Positions 12,284 to 23,580 of a stretch of DNA of 64,000 nucleotides are shown here, piece after piece. A program made the position numbers and the translations under genes. The notes below the pieces were generated by a model. It was given only the letters and a program-made list of their open reading frames with translations. It did not search any database and was not told the DNA's origin. The stretch comes from Pterobdella sp. o SKG-2022 (taxonomy: Eukaryota > Annelida > Clitellata > Hirudinida > Piscicolidae). Each line of letters starts with the position of its first letter. Position 1 is the stretch's first letter. The stretch covers positions 4,096,427 through 4,160,426 of the forward strand of contig OZ038322.1 in the NCBI GenBank assembly GCA_964035795.1, read 5' to 3'.

Positions 12284-15200
12284 ATGTTTTCAGAACTAAA
12301 ATTCCTTTTTCTCTTCGTGTGTGCAGCTTCTGGTTAGTTATTTTTACAATCAATTTGAAAAAAGGCTCTTCCTAGCTAATTTAATTATGAAACTAGCCAG
12401 ATATTCTTTTTTCATCTCACAACTCCCAAACCCATCTTCCTTCTATTCAGCTGGGTTCTCTCATGTAAAAGGCTTCAAAATTAAGAAATAAGATTTTGGT
12501 TATTTGGTCGGCATGGTATTATTAGTAACACCATTTTCTCATTTCATTGTTTTTAAATTCATTACTAGCACGGGTTAGAAGCTGAACACCTGTTCAACAG
12601 AAAATTCCCAAATCAACGGGTGAGAAAATTCCATTGCATTTCACCATTAACATCTTTAAAATAAAACGCTAAAAATCAATATTAAAATACATTTGAATTC
12701 GTTGAAATATTCTTTGAAATTTTGTATCAATCTTCTATAAAGTATTATGAACCCCCATCATTTCTATAATTTCGGTCTTCCAGCCACCATTATCACCTAC
12801 GACTACTGTTTCCGACAGCAGATCCTAGCGAGTGACTGTTAACAGCCAACAGTTACCCTAAACGCCAAAAGCAGAGAAGTACGCCAATCACAACCACGCA
12901 TCTTTCAATGGAATGCCAATAGCATCTTTCGAAAACTCCCATTACTTGATTACCTCTTAGAAACGCCGCAAGCTGATGTGGCGTGCATTCAAGAAACAAA
13001 GCTTCTGCTTAAAAACAAGACTCCAGAGCTTCGAAACTTCAGCACAGTCAGACGAGATCGTCCTATCCAAAGGCAAATTAGAAGAAGAGGACTGTTAACC
13101 TGTGTGCGGAGGCAACTACCCCACAAAATGTGCAACAGTCCAGGCAGTGATTTGAGTGCGTTAGAAAAGTTAAAGGTCGAAATCCTCACACCCCAAATGC
13201 AGACGTTCATCATCTCATACTGGTATCATCTCCAGAAAACTCACATTACCTGCAGAGAACGGGTTTTTACCTTAATGATCTCCTGAACGCTTTCAAAGGA
13301 GAAATCGATGACTAACTGAACGAAGGCCTGAGTGACAAACCCGTGACACGGCTGTACCAACGCTTCTGTGAGGTAGTGCTAGCAGCTGCTCAAAAGTATA
13401 TCTATTTATATACTAGTATATGAAAGCGGTCGGAATGTGCTGTGAAGGCTGGAAGACCAAGGAGATAGCCGATGCGGAAAAAGAGAAAGACGGCCTTCGG
13501 GAGAAAGCAGTGATTCAATCAGCTGAAAACAAGCAGCAGGATCAGAAAGTCAAATCGCTGGTGAAGGAGAGGAAGATGGAGATCTAGGCACACAAAGTGA
13601 CCTCAGCGAAAGCAGAGATGTGATCCGTCTTTCGAAGTCTCACCATTACGCAGCGGCAGCATTGCTGTTCTGGATTTTGTCTTCAACAATGAAGAAACTG
13701 AAAGCTTGCCAAAGATACGCAAGACAAGCCATCACGGGCTGAGTATCTCAAACCTGGAGATCCATCTTTGGGTGCACACAGCCGGAACAAGCTTTTGATT
13801 TTCTGTCTTTCTGGATGCAAACGGGATTCCACATCTTCGATGGTAAGGGAACCAAAACGGGCGATGCAGACAAAGACAGAGCTTAGACGACGCAGCGACT
13901 TGCTGAAGACTGGAGTTCATTCGACATAATCATCTACACAAATGGTTCGGCGATAGACGGTAATGCTACAGATGGAGGCGGCTATCCAAGTGACCCAACA
14001 GTCCATCGTTTTTATGCCATACCTCCTGGCATATGATGCTCATTCTTCCAGACTGAGATGAAAGCAGTAAAGAAGCGGAAGAAACCAGCATCTGAAAGGC
14101 CTGAATAGTCAGTGACAGCCAGTCGGTCCTGATACGCCTCCAAAACCTACTTCCAGCCGTTCCCTTGAAACACAAGAACGAACGAGATATTCTCAACGAC
14201 AAGGGTTGCCAAGTCACCTCCACCTTGTTCCCAAGTCATTGTGGGGTAGCCGGAAACGAGCTTGAAGACGTGAAAGCCAAGGAAGGAACAGCAGCCAATC
14301 AATCGAGTGATGGTCACTATTACGATTCGGTGAAAACGACAATCCGAAAGACGAAAGTAGAAACCTTATTACCCGCGAGAGACTTCACAGTGTATATGGT
14401 AACCGGATTGAGAAAATTGGAAACAAAGCTGTCAAGGAAAGAGCAGATGACGGTGAGCCGACTGAGGAGCGGCTATCATCCCGATCTGAAGTATTGGTTG
14501 CATAAGATTGGGTGAGCTGTTGATATATTCTGCAAGAAATGCGGCTTTGGCGAAGAAACTACGTAGCATATTGTGTATGATTGCTTACGAATCCACTGCC
14601 CACCCTTGCAACCAACACCTCCCGACACCTTGGCAACAGACCCTCAACGAGTTCTTCGCATTTAGGAGAAATGGTGCTCCGCTTCTGCCGTCCCGGACGT
14701 TTCACAACCGGGCCTTCAATCGGCCTAAACCCCTCAAACGGAACATTGCTCAACAACAACCACCACCCTCACCTCTACAACTTCGGCCTTTCAGCCAGTA
14801 CCATCGCCTCTATAACTTCGGCTTCTTAGCCACCCCTATCACCTTCATCTATACTTGCAACTATTAACATTAATCATCAAAGCACAAAAATCAAAGGTAT
14901 TGATTCAACAAGGACCGGGTCTTATGGCAGATAGTCCAGGAATACAAATGAAGTTGACTTTCAGCGGAACAGTCACTAGAGCGCGGGGTGATATTATGGG
15001 TGGGACATCTAATTATAGTTTTATGCATTTTGATTTTACTTCGGTTTGAAATTGTGTTATTTATAACATACATTTCAATATGCCGTTTAATTTATATTCT
15101 CAACAATAGTTCCAGATTATTCTAAAGTAGAAATATTCAGAACTGTGAGTTTACTTTGTTGTAATTAATAATGATAATAGAAATAAACATAATAATTAAA

Positions 15201-15561
15201 AAAAATAAAAATTATCAGCCTCTTAATGAAGTTTTATCAAACTTGAAAAAAGCCATGTCTAGTTTAAGGGTGCGTTCAAAACTATTAATTATTAATTCTT
15301 TCTTTTGTGTCATTATAATTTGCATCATTATTTTTTTTTCTAATTGAAAATCCCAGTTTCTGATAACCTCAACAACTCGTACTTGAAATCATCTATTGAG
15401 ATCAACCGGCCCTCAAGCCCCCAAACCTCTCTATTGTGCAGGTTATTGCCTCGTATAGTTACAAGCCTTCAGAAATTCTTTATGATGGCAGGCTTTATGA
15501 GAGACCAGATAGACTCAGTAACCTTACTGGAACCCTGGTGCTTAATGTCAAATATGGAAGC
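12284..15561 (+). CDS. Unrecognised secreted protein, 5' part of gene
   Basis: Exon 1 (12284-12332) is a clean signal peptide, MFSELKFLFLFVCAAS, ending in phase 1 at GTTAGT. Three further exons keep the frame. 15116-15144 (DYSKVEIFRT) runs phase 1 to 0. 15219-15269 (PLNEVLSNLKKAMSSLR, probably helical) and 15442-15561 are both phase 0; the latter contains YKPSEILYDGRLYERPD and GTLVLNVKYGS and ends at GTTAGT. The last exon looks like beta strands, faintly like part of an immunoglobulin fold, but I do not recognise the family. No stop is reached, so more exons should follow downstream; I could not place them. Intron 1 is about 2.8 kb and carries a whole degenerate LINE. The assignment of the last exons to this gene rests only on splice phase. 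Confidence 0.5.
12775..14880 (+). mobile_element. LINE with endonuclease and RNase H, reverse transcriptase largely deleted
   Basis: This block is clearly richer in G and C than its surroundings. The apurinic-type endonuclease start is visible at 12897-13060 (IFQWNANSI, then VACIQETKL). An RNase H-like domain appears at 13925-14280 (IIYTNGSAIDGN, HCGVAGNELED). A C-terminal zinc-binding motif follows near 14530-14600 (CRKCGFGEET-x-HIVYDC after frame correction). Almost none of the roughly 500-residue reverse transcriptase expected between 13300 and 13900 is present, so the copy is internally deleted as well as frameshifted. This set of domains fits Jockey/I/R1-like LINEs. It lies in the sense orientation within intron 1 of the 12284 gene. 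Confidence 0.75.
14765..14850 (+). repeat. Short tandem duplication at the LINE 3' end
   Basis: The unit CTCTA(T/C)AACTTCGGC occurs at least twice about 45 bp apart, each followed by a TTCAGCCA/TTAGCCAC block. It resembles the variable 3' repeats of some LINEs. Confidence 0.5.
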
Positions 15562-18500
15562 GTTAGTAGATTTTAATCAACTTATAATCGTGATTATTAG
15601 TTTTTTGTGTTGATATTTTATTAAAAAGGTATTATTTCAATTTAGAGCATATTAAGAGTTGGAGTGAGGAAAAGTCGATGTACTTAAGATGCTGACAGCA
15701 TAGGTGCGTTTCATTTTCTATTCTCTCTCAAAGTCCCTGTGACACCAGTTTCCACTAGGATAGTTCTCTAAGGGAAAAGGTGTAGAGAAGTTTTCAAACA
15801 CCACAAGTTTGTGAACTAAAATACTTCACCAGTCAACTGCTATATTGGCACTATGGTCAAACCTTTATGGTAATTTTTGATGTGGTTTCTACAATATGAT
15901 TCGAAGTGCATCAAAGATCCTTCTTGTGAACATGAAACCTACAACTTATTCAGACTTGACAGGTCACCTTGAAGTGAATAGTTTGTCATTGTGTTTAGCT
16001 TCATATGGCATCATCAGCACTACTGCAGTTTCGACACTTCGTTTTTAAAGCAACACTTGCTCAAGCGTTTAAAACGTCCTTTGTAGAGCTGTCATTCTCT
16101 ATTTTAGAGCTGTTGGCAAAGTACATGAAAGACATAATTTGATCAAACGTGTCTCATCACTTCGGCCCTTTGGGGAAAAAACTTATTTAGCCAATGTATT
16201 ATAATGAGGGTTCACTTATCAGAGATTCAGCTCAATTTTGTATAGAGGATCTTGAAATTTTTGTTTTGAAATGTTTGTAAGGATGTCAAGATAAAAACGT
16301 TTCTAAAAACGTGAACCTTAGCTTATGAGCATTCCCTTCTTTGTGGTGATGAGTTTGTTGTCAAGCTTTTCAGCATATTAGTTTTTTTTATTCGTTTATT
16401 AATTATTATTCAAGAAATTTATTTTTCATAAAAAAAACTACAAAAATCAAAAGGTCATAGCCGCGAGATATTTCAATTATGATCCGAAAAAACCTTTCTA
16501 GTGAAGAAGATCAACAGTTTTGGAAATTTCCCGTGACAATAAAAAATAAAATTAAGTTCATGAAGTTTTTTTTCAATAAAAAGTTGCAACTTTTGATCTG
16601 ATACAAGTTTTAACAACGTGTAAAAAAATAATCTTAATTAATATTAATATCATTTTTTTGAAATGTTGCCCTTGAAAGAAACCGCGAAAAACAGCCAGTC
16701 CTTAACAAACATCTTATGAACCTACTTCACTTTTGTTGGCTTTCACCGTATTCTTTCACCACTGTTGACCAATCGCCACTATTTATTCATCTTCTATTGT
16801 CACTTAACCCCTCCTACTACCACTATCCATCCAAACACTACCACCACTACCTACCCACCAACATCCCATACCACTAACACCCCATTCATCCGCCTGCTAC
16901 CACAAACATCAACATACCTTATGTTTGAAAATGAAAGTTAAAACTAAGAGCTAGGTTTAAGGTTAAGTTTTAAGACTAAAGTTAGGGTTTACTATTGAGT
17001 TCAAAGATTATTGTGGACAGTTTTTATGGGAGATTATGTTTCTAGCTGTAAAGTTCTTCTGTGGATTATGTCCTTTCATAATTGTGTAACCCTGGGGTGT
17101 GGTTGATCCGGAAAGGTAGATGTATTTATAATCTGTTTCATTTTTTTATTAAGATTAATTTTTTCTGAATTTTATTTTTTCGTGTTTTTGTATGTTTTTT
17201 TTCTTTCTTCACATCTTTGAACGCTTTCAATGCTTTTTGCTCAAGTTTTTCTGGTTCATGAGTGACATTCGTTTGAAGATCATTTTCAACAGCAAAAGTT
17301 GAAAGTATTTAACATAAAACAAATATTTACATTGGAAACTTTAAAAATTGGATATATTTGAAAACTGAATTTTTTCCACTTTGTGTTACGAGTAAAAAAG
17401 AAGTGAGATATTATGGAAATAATAAAAAATCGAACAAATAAACTCTATATTCTAGAAGTTGAATATATCAAAAAAAAGTCATTTCATGAGAGTTCAAAAG
17501 AATCTAAAAATTGAACTGACCTTTCATAATTTCAGTCAGTTTTAAACTTAGATAAAAACATAAAACTCAGATTAAAGTAAAAATGGCTTGAATCTAAACA
17601 TAGATTTCGTAAATCAATGACAAAAATTCTAACATAGACCTATTTGCAAGCTAATTCAAATCTTCAACCTCATACTTCGAACATAACTCGCTATTATTAA
17701 ACATGATGACGGGAATCATAAAAACACAAAAAATTAAAATTTTTTTATATATGTTTATCAAATACAGTGTAAGTGTTTTTTATGAAAAATTTATATTGAT
17801 TTTCACTATTTTTTATTATCAAAATTTTTATAGATTTTTTACTTATTTTAAAATTTCTGTTAGAACTATAAATACAAATTATTTATCTTCTGATTTCTAA
17901 TATACTTTAAAAGGTTTAAAGATTAAAATTGTAGAAATTACTTAATTTAATAGATTAATGATACATTTAGATGAAGCAAAATTATATTTTCAGAAAATCA
18001 TTTTAGTTCAAAAAAACTAAAATTAAAAGTAAAACGCTATAATTAATTTTGAAGTGTAGGCTATTAGGTTTAGTGATGGGGTAGAGAGAAAAGGAGTTCT
18101 TGAAAATGATATCCCTTCAATTTTATTAGTTTCTTTCCACTTGTTTGCCTTCTTTGGATGTCTTTTTCTGGATCCATCTCACCAATCTGCATATATAAAT
18201 AAAAATAGTGGCAAAAATGTATAAAAATGACTATATACTTGATAGTTTGAATTATAAACGTAATAGTCAAGCGCTTAGAGAGGTGGGTCTATAAATAGTT
18301 TTTCTGTGCCAATGTTACTTGACTCACGATTTATATCTTCTGGCACCCACTTCAAACTTTCATCTCCAAGACCATTGTTCCAAGACATTCATAGACCTCA
18401 ACGACCAAAATCTACCAGATCCTTTGCTTGATTTCTTGCACGTCAAACCCACCTATGCCACCACCCAGAACAGTAGAAAGAAAAGGTCTATAGTGGGCAG

Positions 18501-18857
18501 GTTACGAAAAAATACAACCAACGAAGAACCCAGAAGATTTTTGGGACTGGGAGTTATGATAAACTTCAACTAACTATTTAACAAGTAAATAATATTTAAA
18601 AAATTTTTATATAGTTTCACAAAAACAAAAAATTTAACTCCCATGCTTTGCAGAAATACACCTCTACGCGATGTCCACCAGTAATTTGTATTATAGTTGT
18701 TGTATAGTTATATAGTGTTATTACATATTATTGATGTTATTATCATTTTTTTTCTTGACAAATCTTTGCATATATATTATAGTATTCATTCATATTATTT
18801 TTATTTCATTTTATTTTTTCATAAATAAATAATAAATAAATTTATAAAACATTCATA
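15562..18857. other. Mostly gene-free interval with a G-poor block
   Basis: No supported exon was found. From 16735 to 16920 the plus strand is unusually poor in G and rich in C-A-C/C-T-A-C triplets (CCACTACC-like). It is followed at 16925-17000 by a run of GGTTTAAGGTTAAG-like repeats. Open frames at 18070-18270 (minus) and 18319-18573 (plus) are discussed separately or unsupported. Confidence 0.4.
18319..18573 (+). other. Unassigned open frame with a furin-like site
   Basis: An 84-codon frame contains RKKRSIVGRLRK, a motif resembling a proprotein-convertase site, and FLGLGVMINFN at its end. There is no signal peptide in the frame, no clear splice acceptor and no recognised family. It could be the last exon of a peptide precursor or chance. 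It lies just left of the element at 18858. Confidence 0.2.
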
Positions 18858-18884
18858 ACTAGATACCGTCATCAGGTATTTATA
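18858..18884 (+). repeat. Left 27-bp terminal inverted repeat
   Basis: Exact inverted match to 20121-20147, read directly from the sequence. Confidence 0.85.
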
Positions 18885-19262
18885 TCAATATCCTCCGTTA
18901 AAACTATCAGTAATGATTATAATCTCTTACACCCGAATCATCAGTAATGATAAAGACAAACTTTTTTAGCATTCCTTATCAAAAACAGTTCTTCAAGCTC
19001 TACCAACAAAATGCCTTGATGATGAGGTTGCCCTCCCAGCCTCACAAGTCATTTTTTGCCTTTTTCTTTTCAAAAATGTCCTAGTACACCAAAAAGTAGC
19101 TGACTTGATTGAAACTACCACGAGTCTTTTTATTTTCTTATCCACTCAAAAAGAGTCGTAGAACAGTGGAAAGTAGCAGGCTCTAGGTGATACGCACACT
19201 CGCATTTATTCTTCAATGAAGACGGCTGATATTTTAGAGGAAAAATCAGAAGAACTTAATTT

Positions 19263-19372
19263 CAACAGTTTTTTCACGCCGATTTATGAAAGAACTTTAA
19301 AAAAGTTATTGAGCAAAGAAAAACAGCTATAATTTTCGAAAAGTTTAGCTTTATCATAAAAAACTGAGGTGT
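19263..19372 (+). repeat. Dispersed repeat R2, copy 2
   Basis: Aligns with the reverse complement of 12075-12200. This copy lies inside the element bounded by 27-bp inverted repeats. Confidence 0.55.
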
Positions 19373-19726
19373 AGTTTGATATGTTGCGTGCTGCTTCTAT
19401 TGTTAGGATGTGTTAGATAAATATGATCATTGGTTTGTCTTGAACTTCTCAATTTATATCTAGTGTAACAATTTTAGCACGAAAATTATGTCATCAAATT
19501 TTCTAGTTCCTGATATTTACCCGGCTTTCGTGGTCTTGGGCTGATGATGTGTCGATCACTTAGCCCAGTAACTGCTGAAAATGATATATTTTCTGTTTTG
19601 TCAAAAGTAGATAAAAGCTCAGATTTAGTAGTCGCGTTTATTATGAACTGGGTTTTTTCTATAACAGGCTTCTGGAGTCTGCTACTTTACAGCCATTCTA
19701 CTCAAACACAACTCCAAATCGGGATA

Positions 19727-19835
19727 GTTGGAACTTTATTCCATTTAGTAGAGTTGTTGGAACTTTATTCTATTTAATAGGGTAGTTGAAAATTTATTCC
19801 ACTTGACAGAATTGTTGGAAATTTATTTAATTTGG
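19727..19835 (+). repeat. Tandem repeat, about 29 bp x 4
   Basis: Four successive degenerate units of the form GTTGGAACTTTATTCCATTT are seen within the inverted-repeat element. Confidence 0.7.
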
Positions 19836-20120
19836 CTATTTTTTTTCATTTTATAACTGCCTACTGGGATCTGCTACTTTCCAGCCATGTTCCTCGAACA
19901 CAACCCCATCTTTCCAGCATCATCCTTTTTATCGATTCTATATAATCCAATTGATCCAAAATTACATTTCAAATTCCCTTTTCTCACAATTCCAACTGTT
20001 TTGTCTTGCTGACCGAATCTTCCCTTTTTATTCACCTTATCAGTCAGTTGAACACCACACATCATTTCAAGCATCCGTCTTTCCGCCCACTGACTCTACC
20101 AAATGCCACTTAACATTAAT

Positions 20121-20147
20121 TATAAATACCTGATGACGGTATCTAGT
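20121..20147 (-). repeat. Right 27-bp terminal inverted repeat
   Basis: Exact inverted match to 18858-18884. Confidence 0.85.
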
Positions 20148-23100
20148 ATGTATGTTGTAGGCATGTCACATTTTTATATTCTTGTTAATTCTTTTTACCG
20201 TATCGTATTAGTACCATAGTAGTAATATTAAAGTTATTAAAATGAATTGTTAAGTTTGTTATTTAATTTGATTTCTTTGTTATTAAGTCAATGTATTGTA
20301 TAACAGAAATCCCTCTATGGAATCAAATGTTTCATATCAACTCAAAACATTTCACTTCTGAACTTTCAAAGCAAACAAAACAGAAAACCAAAATAAAACT
20401 TTTTTAAATATTGATAGGCGAATCAAAAGCATGAAAGCTCACAAATGACTTGAGCATTGCCACAAACGATGGTCATTGAAATCCTCTCGAGCAACCATTT
20501 AGTCTCTCTGGCTTCATCCATGCTTCGGAAGTAAGACTTTCCTAGTCACACTTCGTTTGACCAAAATGTTTTTACAGCTTTTGGGTCGAAAATGTAGTTA
20601 CTTGCAAGGTTCTCAATAATTTTTGCTATTTCAGTTAGTTGAGAAGCCGACCATGGTAAGCTACTGTTTGTAAGATGCAGAATGATGAAAAAGAGTCTGA
20701 GCAGATGGCGTACCAGATTGTACCAGTTTAATACAAGCTGAAGCTTTTATCAGTTTTATACGGGAACATAATAAGCCTGCCTGGGTCATTTGCCGTCAAC
20801 TCAGTCAAACCTTAAAGGTTTTTACTGGCTAAATATCTTCTTTCCTCAAATTTACGTTTGACTACATCGTTTGAGAACTGTTGCCTAAATATGTTTGTAT
20901 GCAGGAAAACGGATTTCGATAAAGTACGTGCGTTTAAGCTTCAGGTGGACATTTGTGCGGAGTACATTGTGGGGATCCAAGGTGGAGAAATATCGAGATT
21001 TTGAATGTGACCTCATCTAACAGACACTCTTTATTCAGTTTGGAAACAACTTAGTGAGTCGCTAGAGTGAGTTTAGAAGGTCGGAATAAAGTGTGAGTTT
21101 GTGTAGAAAGTTTAAAAAAAAGGGAAAAAATGACGACAGAAATGTAAAATAGTTAGGAGCTGCCTGAATGGTAGTATGTCAATATAAAGTCTGGATGTCT
21201 GTCTGACTAGGTGTTTACAGCTTTCCAATCTGACCATATGCTTTCATTTCGGCAGATGTAGTAGAACACATTTGTTTTTTCTAGCATTTGTGAACTTGCA
21301 AAAACTTGTGATAGAGATAGCATTAATATTCCATTGATATGAAAAAGTGGTTAAAGCAAGGTATTCATAACAATAATGAGTCATTGTGTGAAAAAAACAC
21401 AGAATTTACTTTTATAAATTTCACGAAAGTTTTTGTATGACAAACTTACCTTTTCAAGTGATGATAACAAACGTAAATTTCAAAGCAAATTTTTAAGGCA
21501 TTTCACTAGCCACAATGAAATGAGTTTATTGAAGGACTTTAATAATGATATTGAGATAAAAAAATTTTTTGTTAACAAACATTTTCAAGTATCCAGTATC
21601 AATATATACTTGAAAAGGTTACTTTGTAAACGAAAAGTTTTTGCCTAAATAAAATTATTCGTGTTTTTAAATATACTCCTAAATAATGGTAATTCTGATT
21701 CGATAGTAAGTTGAGCAAACACATAATACAATTGCCGTTTGGTTGAAATAAAATACGAGATACCAAGATAAGTTTTATTACAAATGAATTATTTTTTGAA
21801 GTAGGTTAGCCTAACACAATTGTATGGAAACAAACACAAAATAGTTATTAAACAAATTTCCACGAGGCTTTTCATTTTCCACTCGAGAACGTAAATTTGA
21901 CAAAAAGCTTCGTAAAAATTTTTTTATAAATACTTTGTGTTTGTATTTCATATAACTTATTATGTTTTTTAAATATTAAATTGTATTTACACAATGAATT
22001 AATTATGCATAGCCACATGTTTTAAACATTTTATTCATGTCCAAAAAAGAACAATTTCAAATTGGAATTTTCTAGTAATGATTAACTTTGGATTTTTTCT
22101 GGTTAAAATTTTTTTCACAGTAGATGCCTATTTCAAAAAAAGCAAAACACACACAAAAACTCTGAAAGCTGAAAAACACTTCAAAGATTATGAAATGTCA
22201 AAAGCCACATTCATAGGCTTTGAATCTAAAAAGAAACAATTGATTTTTTCCTAATGGAAACTTTAAGTTATACTACACAGTATTTGATGTATAGAGTGAA
22301 GGTGGTTTATTTACAGATTGCTGGAAAGATGGGCTACAATAGAACTGTGTGCTTGTGCATTGGAGTGTTCAATGCAGTAACCAAATCTCTTTCATACTTA
22401 CAAGCTTCATTGAGCGTTGTAATCAAATACGAACAAACCAACCAAACCGCGTTTTAAAACTTTTGTAAGTTTATATTCAAATTTAGGTTGCAATTGATCA
22501 ACTATACATATAAAGTAATTAGCACAAATACCGGTCATTTAATGATGGAGGGTTAAAGAAATGAAATTTACGAGTGTTTTAAACAAACTTGAGTCGAATG
22601 AAATAAGGAGGAAACTAATGTTATAAAAGAAGCATTAATGCGGATGCTGAATTAATAAATAAGAATGAAATTAAATAATAAATTAATAAACTTGTTCCTC
22701 CCATAAAATAGCAATAAAATCTCATTTCAAGTAGCAATTTCAGCTTCAATAAAGGATTATAATATAGCAAATAATTTCAAAAATATATTGTTGCATATAT
22801 ATAGAAATTATAAAAGCGATGTAGTGTGTGGTGCTCACGTAGAAGTCTTGATATATCTAATGATCTCTGCCGCCTAGACGGTCTAAAGCTGTTTCAAATG
22901 ACACATATTCTCAATAAAAGCCTTATTGACGATAAAAATCCTATAAAAGTTGTATAAAGAAGTTTTTAAATTAACAGTTATATTGAACAACTTAGAAGTC
23001 TTTTTAATTGCCTTTTTATGGAAATAGGACTTTCTAAGTGAGCTTCCTGCCTATTGAGTGAGCGAAAAAAAAACTCAAAACGAAATTTTTTGCAATGCTC

Positions 23101-23537
23101 AATTTAAGATCACTTTAATAACTCTAAAATAAGTTACAAAAAATAAAAACACACACTAGATTTAAAATGGTGTTAAATTCTCCGTCAAAGCCTAGTTGAG
23201 AACAAGATACCCAAAATCGTGCTAGAAAGCCTTAATTAATAATGACAAATTGCGTGTTCTATTGTGGCCAAAAGTGAGGTCAAAATGTTTTTTTTAGTTA
23301 TTGAATGAGGGTAAAGGCCTCAACACGTTTTTGGCATCTCTTCTTGGTGCAGCGCAACTCAAGGTAAAGTAAAAAATTTATTTTCATTAAAAAAAAATAA
23401 AATTCATAAATTTAGATTTGCCAAAATAAATAATAGCAAATATACTTAGTTTAAAATTTGTCAAATAATTAATAAATTAATTTAAAAGCAGTGAAAATGT
23501 GAGTCTCCTCGTCAAACACCAGCAGGCACAGGTCACA
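20148..23537. other. Gene-poor AT-rich interval
   Basis: Apart from the hairpin repeat near 21545-21665, no supported gene was found. The open frame at 22254-22457 has a possible acceptor at about 22316 but no family signal. Confidence 0.4.
21545..21665. repeat. Hairpin element, copy 1 (decayed)
   Basis: An imperfect inverted repeat: GTTAACAAACATTTTCAAGTAT on the left answers ATACTTGAAAAGGTTAC on the right. It shares its core with the hairpins at 37913-38041 and 47170-47292. A further partial match lies at 21425-21460. Confidence 0.6.
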
Positions 23538-23580
23538 ATGCTATCAATATTTATCTTCTTGAACTTAGTCTGCTTGCTCG
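23538..23580 (+). CDS. Isolated signal-peptide exon
   Basis: ATG at 23538 opens MLSIFIFLNLVCLL and runs in phase 1 into a GTTAGT donor. This is the same organisation as the first exons at 12284, 63190 and 41530 (minus strand). The downstream exons were not identified, so the product is unknown. No TATA box is obvious upstream. Confidence 0.4.

Larger units (their letters stand above)
18858..20147. mobile_element. 1.29-kb element bounded by a perfect 27-bp inverted repeat
   Basis: The 27 bases at 18858-18884, starting ACTAGATACCGTC, are the exact reverse complement of 20121-20147. The interior has no recognisable transposase. It holds a copy of repeat R2 (19263-19372), a four-unit tandem repeat (19727-19835) and a 57-bp internal duplication (about 19665-19722 and 19855-19912). 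Length and structure fit a non-autonomous DNA transposon. No convincing target-site duplication was identified. Confidence 0.65.
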
